DNA from: Nitrosomonadales bacterium
GTDB taxonomy: Bacteria > Pseudomonadota > Gammaproteobacteria > Burkholderiales > Gallionellaceae
Direction of reading: 5' to 3'
Assembly (NCBI GenBank): GCA_016208015.1
Contig: JACQYW010000012.1
Span: 536,001 to 600,000, forward strand
DNA: 64,000 nt
Part shown: piece after piece, positions 1 to 10,051 of the stretch
How the letters are laid out: every line of letters begins with the position of its first letter
Position numbering within the stretch: position 1 is the stretch's first letter
Position numbers and translations under genes: made by a program
The notes under the pieces: model-generated
What the model was told of the DNA's origin: nothing
Database searches by the model: none
The model's input: the letters and a program-made list of their open reading frames with translations, nothing else

Positions 1-15
1 ACATTCGATCACTCC

Positions 16-29
16 GATTGTCGACAATC
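16..29. promoter_or_regulatory. Perfect 14-bp palindrome, putative operator
   Basis: The sequence GATTGTCGACAATC reads the same on both strands. It shares the core GATT..GTCGAC..AATC with a second palindrome centred exactly 63 bp downstream, about six helical turns away. The form resembles operators of dimeric repressors such as FCD-type GntR regulators, but no regulator gene is visible in the window. Confidence 0.5.
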
Positions 30-76
30 CGTAGCCATCCTAGCACTGAAACTGCCAATAATGACAATTAAATTTT

Positions 77-94
77 GATTATGTCGACATAATC
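77..94. promoter_or_regulatory. Perfect 18-bp palindrome, putative operator
   Basis: GATTATGTCGACATAATC is a perfect palindrome lying about 150 bp upstream of the glutaredoxin/CcdA gene. It contains CATAAT, which could serve as a -10 element, so a protein bound here could block a promoter. It pairs in sequence and phasing with the palindrome at 16-29. Confidence 0.5.
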
Positions 95-244
95 GAGTGG
101 GCTTTCAAATATCCGTCCCCATTTTGCTACAGGCAGGAAATTGCGATACGGATGGCCGCGAACGGGAAGAACCGGCTGGGCAAGCGATGCAGTAACATCG
201 GCAAAGAAGATATTAAAGGGAGGGTCGCGCTCAGACCGCTGAAC

Positions 245-1441
245 ATGATGAAGTCATTTTTCAGGACGCTGCTTGCCAACTGGCATTGGTTTTTGCTGCT
301 GGGCGCGCTAACCGGCAGCGCTGCCTTTGCAGCGGATAGCGGCCAGCCAGCCGACATCGAAGTGTTCGTGCGCGAGGGCTGTTCGCATTGCGCCGAGGCC
401 GGGGAGTTCCTCGCCGTGCTGCAAAAGGAACAGCCGCGCTTGCGCATCGATATCCGTGATGTGGGCCGCGAACCCGCCGCGCTGGCGCGTTTGCAGCAGA
501 TCGCCGCAAGTCAGGGCAATGTTCAGGTGCGCGTGCCCGCGTTCGCAGTCGGCGACCGGCTCATCGTCGGCTATTCCGAAGAAGCCGCCACCGGCAAACT
601 CATCCGCGACAGTCTGGCGCGAGTACATCCCTCAACACCGCAAGGCGCTGCCGCCGCGAGTTGCGCAGCCGAAGAGACCTATACCTGCGGCCCCGATACG
701 CTGCAGCCCGAGACCTTCACGGTCGGGTTCCTCGGCAATACGCTCTCGCTCGATGACGTCGGCCTGCCGCTGTTCACGCTGGCGATGGGCTTGCTCGACG
801 GTTTCAATCCCTGCTCCATGTGGGTGCTGATCCTGATGATCTCGCTGCTGGCACCGCTCAACAACAGGCCGCGCATGTTCGCCGTCGCGGGCACCTTCAT
901 CGCGGTGCAGGGCGTCGCCTATTTCCTGTTCATGGCGGCCTGGCTCAACCTGTTCCTGCTGATCGGCCTGTCGCGCCTCTCCGAGATCGTCATCGCCGTG
1001 CTGGCGCTGGTTGCGGGCACGCTCAACCTCAAGGATTTTCGCGGTCTAGGCCGCGGCATCTCGCTGTCCATCCCGGCCAGCGCCAAGCCCGGCATCTACG
1101 CGCGCATGCGCGGCGTGCTGCATGCCGACAACCTCAGCGCCGCGCTAATCGGCACCGTGCTGCTGGGCGTGCTGGTGCAGATCATCGAGCTCATGTGCAC
1201 CTCCGGCTTCCCGGCGCTGTTCACGCGCATCCTCACGCTATACCAGCCGGACAGTCCTGGCTATTACGCCTACCTGCTGCTCTATGACCTTGCCTACATG
1301 TTCGACGACATGGTCATCCTGACTGTCGGCATCGTCACCCTGAGCCAGCACCGTCTGCAGGAAAAGGAAGGGCGCTGGCTCAAGCTGCTCAGCGGCGTGG
1401 TCATGGTGGGGCTGGGCATCTATCTGCTGCTGCCGCACTGA
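245..1441 (+). CDS. Glutaredoxin-like domain fused to a CcdA/DsbD-type membrane thiol transporter
   Basis: This 398-residue protein probably moves reducing equivalents across the inner membrane. It has a signal-like hydrophobic N-terminus (about residues 13-30), a periplasmic thioredoxin-fold segment with the redox pair C46-S-H-C49, then a multi-span membrane part. The membrane part has the NPCSMWVL motif in its first helix and a second cysteine in ELMCTSGFP, the two-cysteine arrangement of CcdA/DsbD. I chose ATG 245 because an upstream ATG at 152 would add 31 hydrophilic residues before the signal. The fused order (glutaredoxin first, CcdA second) differs from DsbD, whose thioredoxin domain is C-terminal. 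The partner protein is not visible. Confidence 0.75.
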   Translation: MMKSFFRTLLANWHWFLLLGALTGSAAFAADSGQPADIEVFVREGCSHCAEAGEFLAVLQKEQPRLRIDIRDVGREPAALARLQQIAASQGNVQVRVPAFAVGDRLIVGYSEEAATGKLIRDSLARVHPSTPQGAAAASCAAEETYTCGPDTLQPETFTVGFLGNTLSLDDVGLPLFTLAMGLLDGFNPCSMWVLILMISLLAPLNNRPRMFAVAGTFIAVQGVAYFLFMAAWLNLFLLIGLSRLSEIVIAVLALVAGTLNLKDFRGLGRGISLSIPASAKPGIYARMRGVLHADNLSAALIGTVLLGVLVQIIELMCTSGFPALFTRILTLYQPDSPGYYAYLLLYDLAYMFDDMVILTVGIVTLSQHRLQEKEGRWLKLLSGVVMVGLGIYLLLPH

Positions 1442-1512
1442 CAAAGTGCCGCCGCGGCTGCCGCGGATCGCGCCTATACTTCGCCCATGCATCGATTTCA
1501 GAGAGGATCGTG

Positions 1513-2139
1513 ATGAACAACCGGATACGCCAGTTACTGCTGCAGATCACCGCCCTCGAAGACGAACTCAACGAGGCGCTCAAGGAGCAGGGCGGTCGCC
1601 TGCGCTACCAGATCGAAGGCCGCCGCGTCGTGTTCGAGCAGACCATCAGGGAGGCGCACCAGCGCGTCAAACTGGGCGTGTTCCGCTGGTTCCTCACAGT
1701 GCGCCCGCAGAACTACATCACCATGCCCGTCATCTACGGCATGGCGTTGCCGATGGCCCTGTTCGATCTCTGCGTCAACCTCTACCAGTCGTTATGCTTC
1801 CCGGTCTACGGCATCCCGAGGGTGAAGCGCGGCAACTATTTCGTGATGGACCACCAGCACCTGGCTTACCTCAACATCATCGAGAAGGCGCATTGCCTGT
1901 ATTGCTCGTATGCAGTCGGCCTGCTCGCCTTCGCCAGTGAAGTCGTCGCGCGCACCGAGCAGTATTTCTGCCCGATCAAACATGCAGGCAAAGTCCTCGG
2001 CGCGCATTCGCGTTACGAGCATTTCCTGGGCTACGGCGAGGCAGAGGATTTTCACGGCAAGCTTGAGGCGTATCGCGCCAAGCTTGCCTGGGAAGAGAAC
2101 CAGCCGGAAAAGCCGGAATGCGGCGGGCCACCCCCCTGA
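1513..2139 (+). CDS. Conserved-type hypothetical protein with amphipathic N-terminus
   Basis: I do not recognise a characterised family. The 208-residue product starts with a helical, charged stretch (about residues 5-45), followed by a moderately hydrophobic section (PVIYGMALPMALFDLCVNLYQ) that could contact the membrane. A cysteine-containing stretch near CLYCSYAVG has a C-x-x-C pair that could bind metal or form a disulfide. A GAGAGGA ribosome-binding site lies 5 bases before ATG 1513; a GTG at 1510 is an alternative start. It sits 71 bp after the glutaredoxin/CcdA gene and 40 bp before the P-type ATPase gene on the same strand, so the three may be co-transcribed. Confidence 0.6.
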   Translation: MNNRIRQLLLQITALEDELNEALKEQGGRLRYQIEGRRVVFEQTIREAHQRVKLGVFRWFLTVRPQNYITMPVIYGMALPMALFDLCVNLYQSLCFPVYGIPRVKRGNYFVMDHQHLAYLNIIEKAHCLYCSYAVGLLAFASEVVARTEQYFCPIKHAGKVLGAHSRYEHFLGYGEAEDFHGKLEAYRAKLAWEENQPEKPECGGPPP

Positions 2140-2179
2140 GTCGGGTACAGCAAGAGAGATGAGCTTCTGACCCGCCATC

Positions 2180-4801
2180 ATGAACCCGCACCGGCATGAC
2201 ATCGAACAGCTCTATGCGCACCTGCACAGCAGCGCGCAAGGATTGTCGCAAGCCGAAGCGGCGCAGCGGCTGGCCGCGCACGGCGCCAACCGGCTGGAGA
2301 AGATCGCCTCGCGTTCGCTGCCCGCCAAACTGCTCAAGGAATTCACCCACTTCTTCGCCTTGATCCTGTGGCTGGCCGCCGGGCTGGCGTTCTTTGCCGA
2401 ATACCGCCAACCGGGGCAGGGCATGGCCATGCTGGGCTGGGCCGTGCTCGGCGTCATCATCGTCAACGGCCTGTTCTCGTTCTGGCAGGAATACCGCGCC
2501 GAAAAAGCATTGGCCGCGTTGAGCGACCTGCTGCCGCGCAACACCACCGCCCTGCGCGACGGCCGCGCCGTGCAACTGCCGGTGGCGGAACTGGTGCCGG
2601 GCGACGTGGTGCTGCTCGCGGCGGGCGACGACGTGCCGGCCGACTGCCGCCTCATCGAAGCCTTCGGCGTGCGCGTCAACACCGCCAACCTCACCGGCGA
2701 ATCGCGCCCCAAGGCGCGCGACACCACCACGACGGACGAAGAGCAACCCGCGCTGCGGCGCGACATCCTGCATGCCGGCACCTCGCTGATCTCGGGCGAA
2801 GCCAAAGCCATGGTGTACGCCACCGGCATGCGCACCGAGTTCGGCAACATCGCGCGCCTCACCCAGGTCGCGCGCGAACCGCTGTCCCCGCTGCAAAAAG
2901 AGATCGCGCGCCTGTCGCGGCTGGTGGCGCTGTTCGCCACGCTGCTCGGCGTGGTGTTCTTCTTCATCGGGCAGATGGTCGGCCTGTCGTTCTGGGCGAA
3001 TCTGGTGTTCGCCATCGGCATCATCGTCGCCAACGTGCCGGAAGGCCTGCTGCCCACCGTCACCCTGTCGCTGGCGATGGCCACGCAGCGCATGGCGAAG
3101 AAGAACGCACTGGTGCGTCACCTGCCCGCGGTGGAGACGCTGGGCGCGGCCACGGTGATCTGCAGCGACAAGACCGGCACGCTGACGCAGAACAGGATGA
3201 GCATCAGGCAGGTGTATTTTTCGGGAGAGTTGCGCGAGCCCGGAGCATTGCCTGATGCCCAATCCCTGTTCGACATCATGCGTCACTGCCACGACCTGCG
3301 CCGCGTCGAGCAGAACAGTCATCCGGTGTGGCAGGGCGACCCGATGGAAGTGGCGCTGCTGCAAGGCGCGCCCGCCGGGCCGATACATCCGCGCCTGGAC
3401 GAGATACCGTTCGATGCCGACCGCAAGCGCATGTCGGTGATCTGCGACACGCCGCAGGGCCGCATGCTGTATTGCAAGGGCGCACCGGAGACGGTGTTGC
3501 CGCTGTGCGATGCGATGCTGGAGCAGGGCAAGGTCATGCCGCTGGACGAAGCCGGGCGTGCGCGCCTGCTCGCGATGCAGGACCAGATGACCGAGCAGGG
3601 GTTGCGCGTGATCGCGCTTGCTTACCGTCATGATGCGAAACATGAAGCCGAGCTGATCTTCGCCGGACTCATCGGCCTGGTCGACCCGCCGCGGCCCGGC
3701 GTGGCCGAGGCCATCGCCACCTGCCACACCGCCGGCATCCGCGTGATCATGATCACCGGCGACCACCCGCGCACCGCCAGTGCCCTGGCGCGCGAGATCG
3801 GGCTGGCGGCGCAGCCGCAGGCGGTGACCGGCGAACGCGTGCGCCTGCTGTCGGAAGCCGACCTGCACCTGCTGCTCGACGAACCCGGCCTCATCTTCGC
3901 GCGCACCAGCGCCGACCAGAAGATGCGCATTGTGCAGGCCCTGCAGCGCCGCGGCGAGATCGTCGCGGTGACCGGCGACGGCGTGAACGATGCACCCGCA
4001 CTCAAGTGCGCCGACGTGGGCATCGCGATGGGCATCAGCGGCACCGACGTCGCCAAGGAAGCCGCCGACATCGTCCTGCTCGACGACCACTTCGCCACCA
4101 TCGTCGCCGCCATCGAGGAAGGCCGCGCCGTGTACGACAACGTGCGCAAGTTCCTCACCTACATCCTCACCTCCAACATCCCGGAGATGGTGCCCTACCT
4201 CGCCTTCGTGCTGTTCCGCATCCCGCTGCCGCTGACCATCATCCAGATCCTCGCGGTCGATCTGGGCACCGACATGCTGCCCGCACTGGCGCTGGGCGCC
4301 GAGAAGCCCGACCCGACCATCATGCAGCGCCCGCCGCGACCGCGCGGCGAACGTCTGCTCAACTGGGGGCTGCTGGCGCGCGCCTATCTCTTCCTCGGCC
4401 CGCTGGAAGCGGTCGCGGGCATGGCCGCGTTCTTCTTCGTGCTGCAGGGCGCGGGCTGGCAGTTCGGTACCGCGCTGGCCTTCAACGACCCGCTCTACCT
4501 GCAATCCACCACCGCGTGCCTTGCCGCCATCATCGCCATGCAAGTGGTCAACGTCTTCCTCTGCCGCCATCCGACCCTGTCCGCCTTCAGCCGCGGCCAG
4601 CGCTTCAACCGCATGATCTTCTGGGGCATCGCGTTCGAGTTGCTGCTGCTAATGTTCATCGTCTACACCCCGTGGGGCAACGCGCTGTTCGGCACCGCGC
4701 CGCTGGCGACCGGGGTGTGGCTGTTCATCATCCCGTTCGGGCTGGGCATGTTGCTGATCGCGGAGGGGCGCAAGGCCTGGGTGCGCAGGCGCAGAGAATA
4801 G
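2180..4801 (+). CDS. P2-type cation-transporting ATPase, Na,K-ATPase alpha-like
   Basis: This 873-residue integral membrane pump uses an aspartyl-phosphate cycle to move cations. Visible motifs are the actuator loop LTGES, the phosphorylation site CSDKTGTLT with D330, the nucleotide-binding region, and the hinge TGDGVNDAP. The ion-site helices read VANVPEGLLPTVT (M4), LTSNIPE (M5) and DLGTDMLPA (M6). These match the Na,K/H,K-ATPase alpha pattern (P2C) better than the SERCA pattern. Length is shorter than animal alpha subunits, and no beta subunit gene is nearby. Transported ion is inferred only; Na+ or K+ fits best, Ca2+ is possible. Confidence 0.88.
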   Translation: MNPHRHDIEQLYAHLHSSAQGLSQAEAAQRLAAHGANRLEKIASRSLPAKLLKEFTHFFALILWLAAGLAFFAEYRQPGQGMAMLGWAVLGVIIVNGLFSFWQEYRAEKALAALSDLLPRNTTALRDGRAVQLPVAELVPGDVVLLAAGDDVPADCRLIEAFGVRVNTANLTGESRPKARDTTTTDEEQPALRRDILHAGTSLISGEAKAMVYATGMRTEFGNIARLTQVAREPLSPLQKEIARLSRLVALFATLLGVVFFFIGQMVGLSFWANLVFAIGIIVANVPEGLLPTVTLSLAMATQRMAKKNALVRHLPAVETLGAATVICSDKTGTLTQNRMSIRQVYFSGELREPGALPDAQSLFDIMRHCHDLRRVEQNSHPVWQGDPMEVALLQGAPAGPIHPRLDEIPFDADRKRMSVICDTPQGRMLYCKGAPETVLPLCDAMLEQGKVMPLDEAGRARLLAMQDQMTEQGLRVIALAYRHDAKHEAELIFAGLIGLVDPPRPGVAEAIATCHTAGIRVIMITGDHPRTASALAREIGLAAQPQAVTGERVRLLSEADLHLLLDEPGLIFARTSADQKMRIVQALQRRGEIVAVTGDGVNDAPALKCADVGIAMGISGTDVAKEAADIVLLDDHFATIVAAIEEGRAVYDNVRKFLTYILTSNIPEMVPYLAFVLFRIPLPLTIIQILAVDLGTDMLPALALGAEKPDPTIMQRPPRPRGERLLNWGLLARAYLFLGPLEAVAGMAAFFFVLQGAGWQFGTALAFNDPLYLQSTTACLAAIIAMQVVNVFLCRHPTLSAFSRGQRFNRMIFWGIAFELLLLMFIVYTPWGNALFGTAPLATGVWLFIIPFGLGMLLIAEGRKAWVRRRRE

Positions 4802-4844
4802 GGCTGGCGCATTGCCGTCATTCCGGCGCTCCCTCTCCGTCATT

Positions 4845-4912
4845 GATGGAACTACTAGCCATTCGACTAAGCCCGCAAGCGGGCAAGTCGCTGGTTATCC
4901 GGCGAAGGCCGG
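4845..4912. repeat. Dispersed intergenic repeat, copy 1
   Basis: This element starts with GATGGAACTACT, then a hairpin GCCCGC-AA-GCGGGC (4871-4884), then AAGTCGCTGGTTATCC and a second hairpin CCGGC-GAAG-GCCGG. Copy 2 lies at 12821-12905. The first hairpin differs between copies at paired positions that stay complementary. It fills most of the first part of the 346-bp gap between the ATPase and EttA genes. Confidence 0.7.
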
Positions 4913-5022
4913 AATCCAGTTGAAAAAAACACTTCACGCGCAGCGTGAACAAAACCCAAAACATATTGAATAAACCCGCTGGATACCGGCCTGCACCCGC
5001 AAGGGGTACGCCGTGGTTGTAA

Positions 5023-5036
5023 GGGGCTAAAGCCCC
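5023..5036. repeat. Perfect hairpin GGGGCT-AA-AGCCCC in the pre-ettA gap
   Basis: A 6-bp perfect stem closes on a two-base AA centre, the same centre as in the repeat at 4871-4884. Flanking TTGT and ACAA extend the pairing imperfectly. There is no T-run, so it is not a convincing terminator. It appears to be part of the same repeat-rich intergenic region (4802-5147). Confidence 0.5.
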
Positions 5037-5147
5037 AACAACACACGCAGCGCCGGTATGACGGAGCCCTTAGTAGCGGTTTTTACTTCCCCCCACTTTC
5101 CGGTAAGCTACGCCCCTTCATCTCCCCCACCCAGAAAGCGCAATAAA

Positions 5148-6818
<1,671 letters not shown>

Positions 6819-6850
6819 TCCGTGGCCCCCAATTATTTCCTTCTGCGAAT

Positions 6851-9214
6851 ATGCTAAGAAGAATATCAACGATTCAAAATATTGGACGCTTCAAGAAGTG
6901 TTCCGCTGGAGCAGCGCAGTTTGAAAAAATCACCTTAATTTTTGGTCGGAACACATATGGAAAATCAACCCTAGCTGATTTATTTTCAAGCCTTGAAACA
7001 GGGGTCGTGGATTTTATTGCACGTCGAAGAACCATTCCTGATGACAATCAGCCCCAGAAAGCAACGTTATCATTCCAAGCGGATGGGCAGCAAAACGAAA
7101 TTCCCATTAACCTATCACTACCACTCAATGATGGCTGGAATCCGGATTTGCCTAATGGGTTGAGTTTACATGTGTTTGATGATGGATTTCTTCATAAAAA
7201 CGTTTTTGCGGCGCGGTTACTTACACGAAGTACGAAAGAAAGATTCAGTGCTTTTGTTCTTGGTGCCCAAGGTGTGGCAAAAGCTCTAGATATCGCAGAT
7301 AAAAACAAGCAAAAGGGTGATGCTACACGTGAGCGAAATAAACTATATAGCGCAGCCTTAAAGGGCATCGATGATTTGCCAGAATTTTTAAAGCTATCAC
7401 CGACCGAGTCTGTTGATGCAATAAATGAAAAAATTTTAGCATTGCGGCGAGATTATGATGCGCTAAATAAGCAGAGGACAAATGCGGCGCGAATACAAGC
7501 ACGCAAAGAACTGGATGCTCTAAGTTGGGAAGTTGATTTTTCTGGCATATTGCTGCGCCTAAATCAGGTTCTGCAAGCTTCTCTTCAAACCTTTCATGAA
7601 GGTGCGCGCCTTAGCGTCGCTAAGCATATCCAGCAGAATTTTGCAGACCACAAAAGTGCTGAGAGCTGGATTCAACAAGGGTTAACTCAGAATAATGGTG
7701 TGGCTTGTCAGTTTTGTGGGCAAACCCTAACCAAGGAGGCGCTGCAATTATTAGAAATTTATCGTCAGAGTTTTGATACTTCCTACCGAGAACATGAACA
7801 ACGAGTCAGGCAAGAGCTTATAGAAATTCGTACTTTGCTAAATGAAGAACGCATCAATATCCTAAAGATTGCTATAGAAAGTAACAATAGCGCATTGGTT
7901 GGTTATACAGAACTTGAGGATGATGGGCAGTATTTGCGACTGAAAGAGCGATTAAGCCATCTTACGAACGATTTAAATAATGTACTTGATGCGTGGAAGC
8001 AGCGCCAACCCCAATTCGGAACACGACTTGGTGAGGTTATTAATCAGAAATTAGCTTCGCCGCACATGTCATTCAATGAGTTTCAAGATGGAGCGCTAAT
8101 AGATGCCGCTCTGCAAATAAGCAAACTTGTTACGCAATACAACGCTGATGCGATACAACTCAATGCTATTTATCGAAACTTTAAGTCTTCCGTCCAATAT
8201 GATTCTCTAACGCAGCGGCTTGCTGAGATTGAGCGTGATGGAAAAACAGAGTCTCGAAAACTTAAGCGGGTGGAGCTTTCCGATCAATGCGCGGAATATC
8301 TTGCTCTAGAATTAGTTGTAAAACGCTTAGGGGAAGAAATCGCCAAGCTTAATGAGGAGTTAAGAACTGAGCAGAGTGAGTTCTTAGAGCAGTTTTTCAC
8401 ACGAATGAATATATATTTCCGGCTTTTCGGCAGTGAAAATTTTCAGCTTGAAAAAGGGGAAGATAAGTCTGGTCACACACCTGTCTATTTTCTTAAAGTT
8501 AAGTTTCATGGAATCGACGTATCAGAACGCAATTTGGAGCATGTGTTCAGTGAGTCTGATAGGCGCGCGTTAGCTCTCTCAATATTTTGGTCTAGCCTAT
8601 CTGGCTTGAGTGATATTGAAATGCGCAATGCGATTGTCGTGCTGGACGATCCTGTTACATCATTCGATAACCATCGCATGACTTCGATGCATCAAGAGAT
8701 CGTCAGGCTTGCGGACTCGGTCAGGCAAATTATTGTGCTTAGCCATTTTGAACATGGAATATCGTATTTTTTGAATACATATCGCCATAACAAAGTAATT
8801 CAACTGTTATCAATAGAGAGGGTGAATGATTCCTCGAATTTGGTTGTTTCCGATATTGATTGCTTTATTAAAACCGAACATGAAAAGGCCAGGGACAGGA
8901 TATTCAGGTTTGCATCAGGGCAGACTAATGCACATAATCCAGGCGAACTTAGAACATTTTTTGAGTATGAAGTTAGCCACCGCTTTGCCAAGCAAATCTA
9001 TCTCAATAACATCAGTGTTCAGAATTTTTCTGATCGGATCGACAAGTTAATGGAAGTTGGGGCAATCACTGCTGAAATAGCGAAGGTGGCTCATGAATGG
9101 CGGGAGGTGCTCAATCCAACCCATCACATTTGGACGGGTAGTGATATAGAGGATCAAAGAAATACAGCCTCGCGATTTAGAGATTTTATTTACCACGATC
9201 TGGTTCCAGCATGA
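6851..9214 (+). CDS. AAA_13-type ATPase with zinc-hook motif, RloC/PrrC-like
   Basis: The 787-residue protein has an SMC/Rad50-like ATPase head split by a long coiled coil. The Walker A motif GRNTYGKST spans residues 32-40. A C-Q-F-C-G zinc-hook-like motif (C286, C289) sits in the coiled-coil region, and Walker B VVLDDPVTSFD (D599/D600) is followed by an SHF switch. The C-terminal part has R701-x3-E705 and later HEW and HH at 748 and 758-759, reminiscent of the Arg-Glu-His anticodon-nuclease triad of PrrC/RloC. RloC couples DNA damage or phage attack to tRNA cleavage. No hsdRMS genes adjoin it. Codon use is strikingly AT-rich against EttA. The nuclease role is inference. Confidence 0.72.
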   Translation: MLRRISTIQNIGRFKKCSAGAAQFEKITLIFGRNTYGKSTLADLFSSLETGVVDFIARRRTIPDDNQPQKATLSFQADGQQNEIPINLSLPLNDGWNPDLPNGLSLHVFDDGFLHKNVFAARLLTRSTKERFSAFVLGAQGVAKALDIADKNKQKGDATRERNKLYSAALKGIDDLPEFLKLSPTESVDAINEKILALRRDYDALNKQRTNAARIQARKELDALSWEVDFSGILLRLNQVLQASLQTFHEGARLSVAKHIQQNFADHKSAESWIQQGLTQNNGVACQFCGQTLTKEALQLLEIYRQSFDTSYREHEQRVRQELIEIRTLLNEERINILKIAIESNNSALVGYTELEDDGQYLRLKERLSHLTNDLNNVLDAWKQRQPQFGTRLGEVINQKLASPHMSFNEFQDGALIDAALQISKLVTQYNADAIQLNAIYRNFKSSVQYDSLTQRLAEIERDGKTESRKLKRVELSDQCAEYLALELVVKRLGEEIAKLNEELRTEQSEFLEQFFTRMNIYFRLFGSENFQLEKGEDKSGHTPVYFLKVKFHGIDVSERNLEHVFSESDRRALALSIFWSSLSGLSDIEMRNAIVVLDDPVTSFDNHRMTSMHQEIVRLADSVRQIIVLSHFEHGISYFLNTYRHNKVIQLLSIERVNDSSNLVVSDIDCFIKTEHEKARDRIFRFASGQTNAHNPGELRTFFEYEVSHRFAKQIYLNNISVQNFSDRIDKLMEVGAITAEIAKVAHEWREVLNPTHHIWTGSDIEDQRNTASRFRDFIYHDLVPA

Positions 9215-9257
9215 AATTGAAAATTAAAGGACGGGTGACATGGGGACGGGAATCAAA

Positions 9258-9282
9258 GGGGCCAGGCTCGAATTGATTTTCG
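9258..9282. repeat. 25-bp direct repeat, left copy
   Basis: GGGGCCAGGCTCG followed by AATTGATTTT and CG. The right copy at 10052-10076 matches at 23 of 25 positions. Together they bracket the DUF4160 and DUF2442-HTH genes. They may be scars of a mobile cassette or target-site remnants, but no transposase is present. Confidence 0.6.
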
Positions 9283-9317
9283 CCCCTCTCGAATTAGCCA
9301 ATCGAGCAATCTGGACA

Positions 9318-9336
9318 TAGTGCAATAGTTGCACTA
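9318..9336. promoter_or_regulatory. Perfect inverted repeat upstream of the DUF4160 gene, putative operator
   Basis: TAGTGCAA-TAG-TTGCACTA is an 8-bp perfect inverted repeat with a 3-base centre, ending 10 bases before ATG 9347. It overlaps a weak -10-like CATAGT (9316-9321) that has TTAGCC 16 bases upstream. The second gene of the operon encodes a C-terminal helix-turn-helix, so autoregulation through this site is a reasonable inference. Confidence 0.6.
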
Positions 9337-9346
9337 TGATTCACCC

Positions 9347-9583
9347 ATGCCGCGAGTCCATTCTTTCGATTCCTGTCAGATTAACCTTTACCCAATGGAT
9401 CACATGCCGCCGCATTTCCATGTGTTGACGAACGATGGTAGGGAATGGCTAGTCAGAATTGATAACGGTGAAGTGCTGGAAGGTTCGCGTAGCACACGGT
9501 CTATACGGGCTGCATTGGAATGGGCTGCTGTGCCTGTAAATCGCGACCGGCTGTTACATTTATTTTGGGAGTTGCACGCATGA
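9347..9583 (+). CDS. DUF4160 family protein
   Basis: This 78-residue protein carries the DUF4160 hallmarks: an early MYPxDH..PHFHV motif (here LYPMDHMPPHFHV) and a WLVRIDNGEVLEG strand. The biochemical role of DUF4160 is not established; the family is repeatedly found beside DUF2442 genes and is often treated as a candidate toxin-antitoxin partner. ATG 9347 fits the usual start; a TTG at 9329 would lie inside the palindrome. Its stop overlaps the next start as ATGA, so the two proteins are translationally coupled. Confidence 0.75.
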   Translation: MPRVHSFDSCQINLYPMDHMPPHFHVLTNDGREWLVRIDNGEVLEGSRSTRSIRAALEWAAVPVNRDRLLHLFWELHA

Positions 9584-10035
9584 AAAATCGGGATCACTTT
9601 CGTTTAACCAAGGCCAAGGCGCTGAAAAATTCGTGCCTTATAATATCGTATGCTGACGGCGCAGATTTTAACGTTGATCTGTCCGACTGGATCAAGACAA
9701 CTGCTGTTCTGAAGCCGCTACAAGGCCAAAGCCTTTTTGCCTCGGCCAAATTAAGCGAGTTGGGGCGCGCGGTTGAGTTTGGCAAAGGCGAGATTGATCT
9801 GGCTGCGGACAATTTGCGCAACCTTGCGATTGAGCAGTCCGGTGGCATCGGTCACGAACGCATCTGGAATTGGATGCACGAAAACAACTTGACCCTGGAT
9901 GGGGCGGCAGATGTGCTGGGCATAAGCCGCCGGATGTTGGCCTATTATCGCAATGGCGAAAAATCTATCCCTCGCCATATCTGGCTTGCCTGCGTCGGAT
10001 GGGAAACTCTTCATAAGCACGGAGAAGCAGCTTAA
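9580..10035 (+). CDS. DUF2442 protein with C-terminal helix-turn-helix
   Basis: The N-terminal part (about residues 10-85 of 151) follows the DUF2442 pattern: a strand pair with ISYADGADFNVDLS, a PLQGQSLF segment, and GEIDLAADNL. The C-terminal part (about 95-140) reads as a DNA-binding fold: LTLDGAADVLGISRRMLAYYRNG resembles a Cro/C1-type helix-turn-helix. The start at ATG 9580 overlaps the DUF4160 stop. By analogy with antitoxins it may repress its own promoter at the palindrome 9318-9336 and bind the DUF4160 product, but this is inference. Confidence 0.72.
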   Translation: MKNRDHFRLTKAKALKNSCLIISYADGADFNVDLSDWIKTTAVLKPLQGQSLFASAKLSELGRAVEFGKGEIDLAADNLRNLAIEQSGGIGHERIWNWMHENNLTLDGAADVLGISRRMLAYYRNGEKSIPRHIWLACVGWETLHKHGEAA

Positions 10036-10051
10036 CAACAACAGTGCCATT

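Noticed and set aside
1976..4570. An 864-residue open frame antisense to the P-type ATPase gene
   Set aside because: High GC leaves few stop codons on the opposite strand; the translation is Arg/His/Gln-rich with no domain, and the sense frame has all P-type ATPase motifs.
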